This document shows, one piece after another, positions 41,286 to 49,152 of a stretch of DNA of 64,000 bases (the first letter of the stretch is position 1; the number at the start of each line of letters is the position of its first letter). Origin of the DNA: Actinophytocola sp044466355. Its GTDB lineage: Bacteria; Actinomycetota; Actinomycetes; Mycobacteriales; Pseudonocardiaceae. The stretch is from positions 248,001-312,000 of the forward strand of contig NZ_JBITMQ010000009.1 of NCBI RefSeq assembly GCF_044466355.1, written 5' to 3'. The notes under the pieces were generated by a model. That model was not told where the DNA came from, searched no databases, and saw only the letters and a list, made by a program, of their open reading frames with translations. The translations under genes and the position numbers were made by a program.

Positions 41286-42872
41286 GTGCCGGGCGAGACG
41301 GAGCCAGACAAGGTGGCGGACGACACGCCGACCGGGACGGGCGACGTCAGCGACACCGCGACACTCACCCCTGCCGATCGGGTGATCCCGACGTGGACCG
41401 AACCGCTGGCACGTGCGGGCAGCGGCCCGGTCGGCGGCCCGCTCGGCGTGCACGCCGTGATCGGCAGGCACTGGTTCTGGACGCCGCTGCGCGTGGCGCT
41501 GCTGATCGCGATCATCGGCCTGGCGATCGGCTGGTTCGGCAAGGCCGCGTGCGTGCAGCAGTACTACAACGAGGACTCGAAGCAGCTGGAGCTGGACTGG
41601 CGGTCGAACCGCCCGTTCACCGCCATGTGCTACTCGGACATCATCCCGCTGTACTCGGCGGAACAGCTGGACAAGGGCGGCTTCCCGTACAAGACCAGCT
41701 GGTACGACGACGAGGGCAAGCCGACGCAGCACGAACGCTGGATGGAGTACCCGGTGCTGACCGGCCTCTTCCAGTGGGTGAACGCGAAGATGACCGACGG
41801 CTGGCTGACGATCGCGGCGGCCGGGTGGCTCCCGACCGGCCTGGCCGTGACCGTGTTCTTCGACATCTCCGCGTTCTGGCTGGCGCTGGCGTGGCTGGTG
41901 ACGATCTGGGCGGTCACGCGGACGAACCGCCGACGCCCGTGGGACGCCGCGCTCATCGCCGCGTCGCCGCTGGTGATGGTGCACGCGTTCACCAACTTCG
42001 ACACGCTGGCGACTGCCTGCGCCGCAACCGCGCTGCTGGCGTGGGCGCGACAACGCCCCCTCCTCGCCGGCGTGCTGCTGGGGATCGGCGGCGCCGCGAA
42101 GCTCTACCCGCTGTTCCTGCTGGGCGCGCTGCTGGTGCTCTGCATCAGAGCCGGCCGGATGCGTGCGTTCTGGACCACCACGGCGGCGGCGCTGCTGACG
42201 TGGGCGGCGGTGAACCTGCCCATCGCCCTGCTCTACCCGAGGGGGTGGTGGGAGTTCTTCCACCGCAACAGCCTCCGCGGCGCCGATCCGGACTCGCTGT
42301 ACAACGTGGTCGCCCAGTTCACCGGCTGGCAGGGCTTCGACGGTCCACTCGCGTTCGGCGAGACCCCGGCAGTGCTCAACACGGTGACGGCGGTGCTGTT
42401 CCTCGCGTGCTGTGCGGGTGTCGCGTTCGTCGCGTTGCACGCCCCGACCCGCCCGCGGGTGGCGCAGCTGGCGTTCCTGATCGTGGCCGCGTTCCTGGTG
42501 ACCAACAAGGTGTGGAGCCCGCAGTACTCGTTGTGGCTGGTGCCGCTCGCGGCGCTGGCGATCCCGAGATGGCGGCTGCTGCTGGGCTGGATGACGCTCG
42601 ACGCGCTGGTCTGGGCCCCGAGGATGATGTTCTACCTCGGCGACGACAAGAAGGGGCTGCCCGCCGACTGGTTCCTGTCGTTCGTGGTGGTCCGGGACCT
42701 GGCGGTGCTCGGCCTGTGCGCGCTGATCATCTACGAGATCTACCGCCCGGCGAAGGACCTGGTCCGCGTCACCGGCGACGACGACCCGGCGGGCGGTGTG
42801 CTCGACGGCGCGCCGGACAAGGTGGTGCTTCGCGGCCGTCGCCGCCGCCGCGAGGAGGAAGTGCCGGTGTGA
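41286..42872 (+). CDS. GT87-type polyprenyl-sugar mannosyltransferase-like membrane protein (Rv0051-like)
   Basis: The 528-residue integral membrane protein has about ten hydrophobic segments (for example VALLIAIIGLAIGWFG, FFDISAFWLALAWLVTIWAV, AGVLLGIGGAAKLYPLFLLG). The loop motifs MEYPVLTGLFQW and KVWSPQYSLWLVPLAALAIP are typical of GT87/DUF2029 proteins that use polyprenyl-phosphate sugars to build cell-wall glycolipids. It corresponds in position to Rv0051. GTG 41286 is chosen because TAGCAT lies seven bases before it, a leaderless-type promoter; an in-frame GTG at 41244 adds 14 residues. The C-terminus is strongly basic (RGRRRRREEEV). Confidence 0.85.
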   Translation: MPGETEPDKVADDTPTGTGDVSDTATLTPADRVIPTWTEPLARAGSGPVGGPLGVHAVIGRHWFWTPLRVALLIAIIGLAIGWFGKAACVQQYYNEDSKQLELDWRSNRPFTAMCYSDIIPLYSAEQLDKGGFPYKTSWYDDEGKPTQHERWMEYPVLTGLFQWVNAKMTDGWLTIAAAGWLPTGLAVTVFFDISAFWLALAWLVTIWAVTRTNRRRPWDAALIAASPLVMVHAFTNFDTLATACAATALLAWARQRPLLAGVLLGIGGAAKLYPLFLLGALLVLCIRAGRMRAFWTTTAAALLTWAAVNLPIALLYPRGWWEFFHRNSLRGADPDSLYNVVAQFTGWQGFDGPLAFGETPAVLNTVTAVLFLACCAGVAFVALHAPTRPRVAQLAFLIVAAFLVTNKVWSPQYSLWLVPLAALAIPRWRLLLGWMTLDALVWAPRMMFYLGDDKKGLPADWFLSFVVVRDLAVLGLCALIIYEIYRPAKDLVRVTGDDDPAGGVLDGAPDKVVLRGRRRRREEEVPV

Positions 42873-42883
42873 GGCGTGGCCTC

Positions 42884-43142
42884 CTGTCCACAGGGTCGCT
42901 GTGGACAACTCGCCGGCCTGTGGACAACTCGGCACTCACCGACCGGGAATGTCGGCCCCCACGCGTAGGCTGGCAACCGGGGGCCGGAGGCCGACCCACA
43001 CCCCGTCGACGAGCGGAAGTCCTTGTGGCTCTTGGGTTTCAGGGCGTCCGGGCGACCGCCGAGCCTGGCCTCCGGCCCCCGGTCGCCACGCTACCGGCGG
43101 CCACCGACGGTTCCGGCGCGCGAGCGAGGCGCCTGTGGACAA
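42884..43142. repeat. Three perfect DnaA boxes flanking a 17-bp inverted repeat
   Basis: TGTGGACAA (complement of TTGTCCACA) occurs at 42900-42908, 42919-42927 and 43134-43142, each within CTGTGGACAACTC. A one-mismatch copy (CTGTCCACA) is at 42884-42892. Between them, arms at 42976-42992 and 43067-43083 are perfect 17-bp reverse complements around a 74-nt loop. The interval 42873-43143 between the GT87 gene and the convergent membrane protein gene has no ORF I can support. Confidence 0.65.
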
Positions 43143-43143
43143 C

Positions 43144-43635
43144 TCAGCGGGTGCGCAGCTTCAGGCGGCCGTTCGCGGCGGTCAGCAGTTCGTCCAGCAG
43201 GCCGTCCGCCGACAGCGGCTGGAGGCGGCGGCGCATCGCGTTGAAGTACTGCTCGCCCGGCCACCACACCGTCGCCAGCACGAGTGTGCCCAGCAGTCCG
43301 GTCAGCAGGGCCCCGCGTTCCTGCCCCGCGAACGCGATGACCAGGCACGACAGCACCGGGATCTCCGTCACCGGCAGGCGGTAGACCACCGTCTTCGACA
43401 GCCAGACGTGGATCTCGTCGCGGGTGGGGCGCTGTTTGGGGGTGATCACCGGGTCGACGAACAGCATCATCACCAGGAAGCCCGCCGCGCCCAGCAGCAG
43501 CGGGATCAACGTCGCGCCCGTGATGCCCAGCGTGGCGTCCGGCAGCGCGAACAGTCCGACGACGCACAGGCCCACCGAGGACGCCACCACGGCGCCCGCC
43601 AGCACGCTCGCGTCCGTGCCTTCCGCTGCCGTCAT
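43144..43635 (-). CDS. Four-helix membrane protein, unknown function
   Basis: The 163-residue protein has four hydrophobic segments (SVLAGAVVASSVGLCVVGLF, LIPLLLGAAGFLVMMLF, IPVLSCLVIAFAGQ and LLTGLLGTLVLATVWW). A loop contains ITPKQRPTRDEIHVWLSK, and the tail is short and basic (RRRLQPLSADGLLDELLTA). No family is recognised. No good ribosome binding site precedes ATG 43635; GTG 43659, immediately after the stop of the upstream GT87 gene, is an alternative start by translational coupling. It is probably co-transcribed with that GT87 gene and nfo. Confidence 0.7.
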   Translation of the reverse strand: MTAAEGTDASVLAGAVVASSVGLCVVGLFALPDATLGITGATLIPLLLGAAGFLVMMLFVDPVITPKQRPTRDEIHVWLSKTVVYRLPVTEIPVLSCLVIAFAGQERGALLTGLLGTLVLATVWWPGEQYFNAMRRRLQPLSADGLLDELLTAANGRLKLRTR

Positions 43636-43659
43636 GCGCGCATGTAAGGGCAGCACCAC

Positions 43660-45111
43660 TCAGACTGTCAAGCGTTCCCGCCGGAACGTCTCCTTCGCGG
43701 ACAGGAACGCGAAGAACAGGGCCACCAGCAGCGCCGCCCTGCCCCACACGCCGATCATCACCGCCTGCGCGGCGAAACCGTCGAGGATGTCGCCGTGCTC
43801 GCCGTAGAAGATCTCGTAGTACCAGCGGAAGATGCCGATGCCCATCGCCAGGTCCGCAACCAGGTAGGCGAGGATCCAGCCCCACCGGACACGCAGCAGC
43901 ACGAACATCGGGATCAGCCACAACGTGTACTGCGGCGAGTGGACCTTGTGCAGCAGCAGGAACCCGCACAGCATCGCCGCCGACACCGGCACCCACGGGT
44001 AGGAGCCCTCGCGCTGGTACCGCGCCCAGCCGATGGCGCACGCGACGACGAACGACATGAGCATGAGCACCGGCGAGAGGACACCGATCAGCTCCTGCAC
44101 CGGCACGTTCTCCGGGTTGGAGCTGGGCCGAAGGCCCCAGAACCAGATGGAGTTCGTGGTGATGTCGGCCTTGCGCAGCAGCTGGAACGTGAACGACGCA
44201 CGCCAGCCCTCGAAACCGGCCACCATGAACGGCACGTTCACGGCCACCGCGGTGCCCAGGGCGGTGAACGCGACCCGCAGCGCGCCCTTCCAGTCCGGGC
44301 TCGGCCGCCCGTCGTCCTCCCTGCCGCCCCGGCCGCCGGTCAGCACGTACAGCATCAGCGGCAGCACGAAGATCGCCGGGTACACCTTGAACGCGAACCC
44401 GAGCCCCAGCAGCACGGCCGCGGCCGTCGCGCGGGTCAGCAGCGGGCGGTCGGAGCCGCGCCTGCCCCACCCCCTGTGCACCACGTAGAACGCCGCCGTC
44501 GCGCACAGGACGACCGGCAGCTCCCAGTTGTGGAACGCGTACAGCACGAGCGGTGGGCCGATCGCCCACAGCAGCGCGCGCCACCCCGACATGCGGCCGA
44601 GCAGCCACACCGTGGCCAGGCCGAACGGGGCGAGCAGCAGCGCCGAGTACAGCAGGAAGTCGGCGTCCGTGGCCGCGGGGATCGCCGACGCCCAGATGAA
44701 CACGCCCGTCAGCACCGGGTACTCGACCACACCGCCGACCGGCCAGCCCTCCTCGGAGAGGCTGCCGTGGACGTACGGGAACACGTGCCGGTCGATGTCC
44801 CTGCCGATCCACAGGGTCTGGATGTCCGAGTAGCAGACGTCCTCGTAGCGGCGCATGTCGAAGTCCGGCTGGCTGCGGCCCCACTCGTCGAAGCGCGGCC
44901 CCGAGCAGCGGTCCTTGTTGACGAACCCGAGCACGAGGGTGATGCCGCACAGCACGGTCAGCAGGACCAGGCCGAGCGAGGTGAGACGGGCGCCGACGCC
45001 CGGCCGCTCGGCGGCACCGTCCCCCGCCGAGCCCACCTCCTCGGGCACGTCGTCCTCTCCTGACCTCGGCTGCGACTCTGGTGCCGCCGCACCGGCCGGC
45101 ACCGTGCTCAC
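43660..45111 (-). CDS. Second GT87-type glycosyltransferase-like membrane protein
   Basis: The 483-residue polytopic protein resembles the GT87 transferase on the opposite strand. Corresponding motifs are VCYSDIQTLWIGRDID, VEYPVLTGVFIWASAI, GLGFAFKVYPAIFVLPLMLY and KVHSPQYTLWLIPMFVLLRV. Roughly ten membrane helices are visible. It probably transfers a sugar from a polyprenyl-phosphate donor outside the membrane. GTG 45111 overlaps the stop of nfo by four bases. The two GT87 genes face each other across the DnaA-box region and the small membrane protein gene, which suggests an old inverted duplication or separate recruitment to this locus. Confidence 0.85.
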   Translation of the reverse strand: MSTVPAGAAAPESQPRSGEDDVPEEVGSAGDGAAERPGVGARLTSLGLVLLTVLCGITLVLGFVNKDRCSGPRFDEWGRSQPDFDMRRYEDVCYSDIQTLWIGRDIDRHVFPYVHGSLSEEGWPVGGVVEYPVLTGVFIWASAIPAATDADFLLYSALLLAPFGLATVWLLGRMSGWRALLWAIGPPLVLYAFHNWELPVVLCATAAFYVVHRGWGRRGSDRPLLTRATAAAVLLGLGFAFKVYPAIFVLPLMLYVLTGGRGGREDDGRPSPDWKGALRVAFTALGTAVAVNVPFMVAGFEGWRASFTFQLLRKADITTNSIWFWGLRPSSNPENVPVQELIGVLSPVLMLMSFVVACAIGWARYQREGSYPWVPVSAAMLCGFLLLHKVHSPQYTLWLIPMFVLLRVRWGWILAYLVADLAMGIGIFRWYYEIFYGEHGDILDGFAAQAVMIGVWGRAALLVALFFAFLSAKETFRRERLTV

Positions 45112-45878
45112 CGGCCCATGGCCTCACGCAGGTAGGCGATGTCGTCGGCCTGCCCGTCCGCCGGGGTCTCCACCACGACGGGCGCGCCGGCCTCCTTGAC
45201 CACTGCGGCGAGCTGTTCGGCTTCGATCATGCCAGTCGCGATGTTGGCGTGCCGGTCCCGCGATGACCCGAACTCGTCGCGCGAGCTGTTGAGGTGCACC
45301 AGGTCGATGCGGCCGGTGATGGCCTTGACCCGCTCGACGATGCCGACCAGGTCCTCACCGGCGGCGAACGCGTGGCAGGTGTCGAGGCAGAAGCCCGCGC
45401 CGAACTCGCCCACCTGGTCCCACAGCCGCGCCAGCATGTCGAAGCCGCGCGCCATGGCGTTGTCGCCGCCCGCGGTGTTCTCGATGAGGATCGGCAGCGG
45501 GAAGCCGCCTGCCTCGGCCTGGCGCTCGAAGAACTTGCGCCAGTTGACCAGGCCGTCGGCCGGGTCGTCCTTCTGCGTGACGTGGCCGCCGTGCACGATC
45601 AGCCCCTTCGCCCCGGTCTTCGCCGCCGACTCGGCGTACTGGGTGACCGTCTTGCGCGACGGGATGCGGATCCGGTTGTTCGTCGAGGCGATGTTCACCG
45701 GGTACGGCGAGTGCACGAACACGTCGATGCCCGCCTCGCGCAGGGCGTCGGCCTGCGGGTGGGGCGGCTGTGCCTTCCAGCTCTGCGGGTCGCCGAGGAA
45801 GAACTGCACGACGTCCGCGTTGCGCTCCCGTGCGGCGCCGAGTGGGTCGTCGCTGTGGATGTGGGCGCCGATGCTCAT
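45108..45878 (-). CDS. nfo: Endonuclease IV (AP endonuclease, deoxyribonuclease IV)
   Basis: The 256-residue TIM-barrel enzyme cleaves DNA at abasic sites in base excision repair. Family motifs holding the zinc ligands are visible: IDVFVHSPYPVNIAS, GLIVHGGHV, PILIENTAGG, GFCLDTCHAFAAG, DLVHLNSSRDEFGSSRDRHA and VVVETPADGQ. TACGCT lies eight bases before the ATG on the minus strand, so initiation is probably leaderless. The downstream GT87 and membrane protein genes follow without a gap. Confidence 0.93.
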   Translation of the reverse strand: MSIGAHIHSDDPLGAARERNADVVQFFLGDPQSWKAQPPHPQADALREAGIDVFVHSPYPVNIASTNNRIRIPSRKTVTQYAESAAKTGAKGLIVHGGHVTQKDDPADGLVNWRKFFERQAEAGGFPLPILIENTAGGDNAMARGFDMLARLWDQVGEFGAGFCLDTCHAFAAGEDLVGIVERVKAITGRIDLVHLNSSRDEFGSSRDRHANIATGMIEAEQLAAVVKEAGAPVVVETPADGQADDIAYLREAMGR

Positions 45879-46066
45879 GGCCCGCGAGCGTAGTCGGCCA
45901 TGGCGAACACCAAGAGGAGGCGTCGGCGTACACCGGCCGAGTGGTCGGTTGCGCCGGATGGTGGAACGGCATCGTTACGGTCACGGATCCACCTGGCCAC
46001 CGTCACCAACCCGGGTTACGGTCGTTGAATCCGTAGGTGTTACCGACGAGTACCAGGAGGGACGGC

Positions 46067-47074
46067 ATGCGCGGGCGCGTAAAGAGGCTTGCCGCCGCGA
46101 TGGCACTCGTCCTGACGACGACACTGACGGGTCTGGTGGCGGGCAGCGGCACGGCCACGGCCGCCGACCCCATCGTCATCGGCTCCTGCGCGGCGTCGGT
46201 GGAGGGCAAGCCGGGCCAGCCCGTGTCGCTCGCCCCGGCCGCCGTGATCGACGTCGTCCTCGACGTCGTGCGCGCCGTGCCGCTGGGCGGGCCAGTGCTG
46301 GCGGGCGCGGTGCGGCCGGTCTTCGCCGCGCTGCCGCCCATCCCGATCGGCGCGGTCCCCACCGGCCAGGGCTACATCACCGGCGGCACCATCGCGAACG
46401 CCGTGACCGCCGAACTGAAGAAGATCCCGCTGCTCGGACCGGTGCTCGCGGCCGTCGTGGAGGGCGTGCAGTCCGCGCTCACGGCGGGCTGCGGCGTGAC
46501 CGTCAAGGGCGTCAACGCGGCCGCGGCCCCCGTTCAGGACGGTGCCGACGCGGTCGCCGACGCGTCCGAGAGCACCACCGCGAAGGTCATCGAGAGCCTC
46601 CCGGGCCTGCCCGGTGGCGGCGGCGGTGGTGGCGCCGAGACCCCGCCGGGCTCCGGCACCGGCGGCACGGGAGGCAACGGCGGCACCGGCGGCATGCCCG
46701 CGCCGAACCAGCCGCCGCTCGGCGGGCTGCCCGGCGTCGGCCTCGACCTCTACCAGCCCGGCCTGTGGGACTTCGGCCGCTGGCCCATGGCCGACTACTC
46801 GAACATCCCGTTCGCCCGCGCCGGCCTGTGGGCACCGGCGCCCGGCGTCCGGTACGGCGGCGGCGTGCCCGGCTACTCGCCGGAGTTCGGCATCGTCGGC
46901 GACACGCCACCCGACGACGGCGTGGACGTCGCGGGCCGCGCCGAGGCGATCGACCCGCCCGCCGGTCAGCGCGTCGAGTTCCCCGTGCTGCTCGCCGTGC
47001 TCGTGCTGTCGTGCGTGACGGCCGCGCTGGTCCGCACGTGGGTCCTCCGCAAGGCGCCGCGACCCGCCCTGTAG
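46067..47074 (+). CDS. Secreted, C-terminally membrane-anchored protein of unknown function
   Basis: The 335-residue protein starts with a signal peptide (MRGRVKRLAAAMALVLTTTL ending near AGSGTATAA). A domain with two cysteines follows (GSCAASVEG and TAGCGVTVKG). Then there are a Gly/Pro-rich linker (PGGGGGGGAETPPG, GTGGTGGNGGTGG), a Tyr/Pro-rich part (GLDLYQPGLWDFGRWPMADY) and a final membrane helix (FPVLLAVLVLSCVTAALV) with basic residues. It is probably tethered to the membrane with its body outside. AGGAGGG precedes the ATG. It lies directly upstream of rpsF. I do not recognise the family. Confidence 0.8.
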   Translation: MRGRVKRLAAAMALVLTTTLTGLVAGSGTATAADPIVIGSCAASVEGKPGQPVSLAPAAVIDVVLDVVRAVPLGGPVLAGAVRPVFAALPPIPIGAVPTGQGYITGGTIANAVTAELKKIPLLGPVLAAVVEGVQSALTAGCGVTVKGVNAAAAPVQDGADAVADASESTTAKVIESLPGLPGGGGGGGAETPPGSGTGGTGGNGGTGGMPAPNQPPLGGLPGVGLDLYQPGLWDFGRWPMADYSNIPFARAGLWAPAPGVRYGGGVPGYSPEFGIVGDTPPDDGVDVAGRAEAIDPPAGQRVEFPVLLAVLVLSCVTAALVRTWVLRKAPRPAL

Positions 47075-47098
47075 CCTGTTGGGCGCAAGACCCCTCCT

Positions 47099-47117
47099 GC
47101 CACGGAAAGTCCGTGGC
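47099..47117 (+). promoter_or_regulatory. Hairpin in the rpsF leader
   Basis: GCCACGGA (47099-47106) pairs with TCCGTGGC (47110-47117) around AAG, 31 bp before the rpsF start codon. rpsF leaders in many bacteria carry an S6:S18-binding RNA used for feedback; this hairpin could be part of such an element, but the known CCG-bulge signature is not clearly seen. Confidence 0.4.
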
Positions 47118-47147
47118 CGCCGAGTCCACAGGAGGTGAGTGGTCTTC

Positions 47148-47444
47148 ATGCGTCATTACGAGGTCATGGTCATCCTCGATCCCACTCTGGACGAGCGGAC
47201 CGTGCAGCCGACCCTCGAGAACTTCCTCAACGTGATCCGCACTTCCGGCGGGAACGTGGAGAAGGTCGAGGTGTGGGGCAAGCGCCGCCTCTCGTTCGAG
47301 ATCAAGAAGCACACCGAGGGCATCTACGCCGTGCTCGACGTGAACTCCGACCCCGACGCGGTCAAGGAGCTCGACCGCCAGCTGGGCCTCCAGGAGTCGG
47401 TGCTGCGGACCAAGGTCCTGCGGCGCGACGCCGCGAAGGCCTGA
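47148..47444 (+). CDS. rpsF: 30S ribosomal protein S6
   Basis: The 98-residue S6 begins MRHYEVMVILDPTLDERTVQ and contains GGNVEKVEVWGKRRLSFEIK and the ending LGLQESVLRTKVLRRD, all typical of actinobacterial S6. ATG 47148 is preferred over GTG 47139 because the family N-terminus starts at MRxYE. The Shine-Dalgarno AGGAGGTGAG lies just upstream. First gene of the rpsF-ssb-rpsR-rplI operon. Confidence 0.97.
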   Translation: MRHYEVMVILDPTLDERTVQPTLENFLNVIRTSGGNVEKVEVWGKRRLSFEIKKHTEGIYAVLDVNSDPDAVKELDRQLGLQESVLRTKVLRRDAAKA

Positions 47445-47460
47445 AACCGGAGGTACCAAG

Positions 47461-47955
47461 ATGGCCGGCGACACGATCATCACCGTCATTGGCAACCTCA
47501 CCGCGGACCCCGAGCTGCGCTTCACGCAGTCCGGCGCGGCGGTCGCCAACTTCACGGTGGCGTCGACACCGCGCACCCTCGACCGGGCGACCGGCGAGTG
47601 GAAGGACGGGGAAGCCCTCTTCCTGCGGTGCAACATCTGGCGGCAGGCCGCGGAGAACGTGGCGGAGTCACTCACGCGTGGCGCCCGCGTCATCGTCAGC
47701 GGCCGGCTCAAGCAGCGGTCCTTCGAGACCCGTGAGGGCGAGAAGCGCACCGTCGTCGAACTCGAGGTCGACGAGATCGGTCCGTCGCTGCGGTACGCCA
47801 CCGCGAAGGTCAACAAGGTCGCCCGTGGTGGCGGCGGCGGTGGTGGCGCGGGCGGTGGCGGCGGCTACGGCGGTGGCGCCCCGGCCGACGACCCGTGGGG
47901 TTCGGCCCCGCCCGCCGGTTCCGGTGGCGGGTTCTCCGACGAGCCGCCGTTCTGA
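47461..47955 (+). CDS. ssb: Single-stranded DNA-binding protein
   Basis: The 164-residue SSB has an OB-fold (GDTIITVIGNLTADPELRFT, FLRCNIWRQAAENVAESLTR, GARVIVSGRLKQRSFETREG), a glycine-rich linker (GGGGGGGAGGGGGYGGG) and the acidic C-terminal tip SDEPPF that recruits partner proteins. It coats single-stranded DNA in replication and repair. Sixteen bases separate it from rpsF, with GGAGG before the ATG. The gene order rpsF-ssb-rpsR-rplI is standard for actinobacteria. Confidence 0.97.
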   Translation: MAGDTIITVIGNLTADPELRFTQSGAAVANFTVASTPRTLDRATGEWKDGEALFLRCNIWRQAAENVAESLTRGARVIVSGRLKQRSFETREGEKRTVVELEVDEIGPSLRYATAKVNKVARGGGGGGGAGGGGGYGGGAPADDPWGSAPPAGSGGGFSDEPPF

Positions 47956-47996
47956 CCCTCAGCTTCTTTCGATAGACCAGACTCAGGAGTAACACC

Positions 47997-48251
47997 GTGG
48001 CCAAGCCACCCATCCGCAAGCCGAAGAAGAAGGTTTGCGTGTTCTGCAAGGCGGACAAGAAGGCCAAGGCCAACTTGGACCAGATCGACTACAAGGACAC
48101 CACGCTGCTGCGGAAGTACATCTCCGACCGCGGCAAGATCCGTGCCCGCCGGGTGACCGGCAACTGCAGCCAGCACCAGCGCGACGTCGCCATCGCGGTG
48201 AAGAACGCGCGGGAGATGGCACTGCTGCCCTACACCTCGACCGCGCGCTGA
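47997..48251 (+). CDS. rpsR: 30S ribosomal protein S18 (zinc-binding C+ form)
   Basis: The 84-residue S18 starts with GTG 47997, eight bases after AGGAG. It has CVFCKADKKAKANLDQIDYK, a CxxC pair, and a further Cys in TGNCSQHQRD, so it is the zinc-ribbon (C+) paralogue. Mycobacteria carry both C+ and zinc-free copies; a zinc-independent copy may exist elsewhere in this genome. The S18 core RKYISDRGKIRARRVTG is intact. Confidence 0.96.
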   Translation: MAKPPIRKPKKKVCVFCKADKKAKANLDQIDYKDTTLLRKYISDRGKIRARRVTGNCSQHQRDVAIAVKNAREMALLPYTSTAR

Positions 48252-48266
48252 TCCGGGGGAGTCACG

Positions 48267-48719
48267 ATGAAGCTCATCCTCACCGCTGACGTGGCCGGCC
48301 TCGGTGGCCCCGGCGACATCGTCGAGGTCAAGGACGGTTACGGCCGCAACTACCTGCTGCCGCGTTCGCTCGCGATCGTCGCCTCCAAGGGCGCCGAGAA
48401 GCAGGTGCAGACCATCCGCCGTGCGCAGCAGGCCAGGGCCATCCGCGGCCTCGACCACGCGCAGGAGGTCAAGGCCGCGATCGAGAAGGTCGCGCCGGTG
48501 CAGCTGAAGGCCAAGGCGGCCGCCGGTTCCGGCAAGCTGTTCGGTTCGGTCACCACGGCCGACGTCGTCTCGGCGATCAAGGCCGCCGGTGGCCCGGTGC
48601 TCGACAAGCGTTCGGTCGAGCTGCCCGGTCACATCAAGACCGTCGGCAAGCACTCGGTCAACGTGCGCCTGCACCCCGAGGTCAACGTCGCGCTCAAGCT
48701 CGAGGTCACGGCCTCCTGA
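48267..48719 (+). CDS. rplI: 50S ribosomal protein L9
   Basis: The 150-residue L9 has the N-terminal RNA-binding domain (MKLILTADVAGLGGPGDIVE, VKDGYGRNYLLPRSLAIVAS), the connecting helix (QQARAIRGLDHAQEVKAAIE) and the C-terminal domain (GKLFGSVTTADVVSAIKAAG, HSVNVRLHPEVNVALKLEV). It is the last gene of the rpsF operon. GGGGGAG precedes the ATG, and the gene begins 15 bases after rpsR. Confidence 0.97.
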   Translation: MKLILTADVAGLGGPGDIVEVKDGYGRNYLLPRSLAIVASKGAEKQVQTIRRAQQARAIRGLDHAQEVKAAIEKVAPVQLKAKAAAGSGKLFGSVTTADVVSAIKAAGGPVLDKRSVELPGHIKTVGKHSVNVRLHPEVNVALKLEVTAS

Positions 48720-49152
48720 GCGAACATCGCTGTCGGGCCCCTTCGAGAAGCACGACGGAGAGTAATCGCCATCGCGTCAGCCCCGTGTCGGGTTCCCCGA
48801 ACTCGGCCGGGGCTGACGGGTGTCGTGGACCCGTCGGAGGACGACACGCCGAAGGCGCGGCACGCGGCGACACGCCGGTCGGCGCCGGGCGAGTTTTTCC
48901 ACAGCCTGTACACAGCCCCTGAGCTGGGGTTTCTTTGGCGACCGCGCGAGCTGTCCCCAGGTTATCCCCAGGCTCGGGGGACCACCTGTGACTGGTTGCC
49001 GCGAGGCATCCACACACTGTCCACAAGGTTGTTTTGCCAGGTCCGGACGGGGACGCCTACGGTCCTCTTGGCCGCTCGCTCCGTGTGCGCCCAGCCGCTG
49101 AATGCTAATGTGGGATGTCGAACAGGTGTTCGACGGTCGAGGGGGTGTCTCG
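48720..49152. other. Intergenic region upstream of dnaB with degenerate DnaA-box-like sites
   Basis: This 433-bp region has no supported gene. It contains TTTTCCACA (48895-48903), TTATCCCCA (48962-48970) and CTGTCCACA (49017-49025), each one base from a DnaA box. A GC hairpin (AGCCCC...GGGGTTTCT near 48914-48932) is also present. The dnaB promoter probably lies near 49100 (TAATGT at 49106). GAGGGGGTG before GTG 49153 is the ribosome binding site. Confidence 0.45.
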
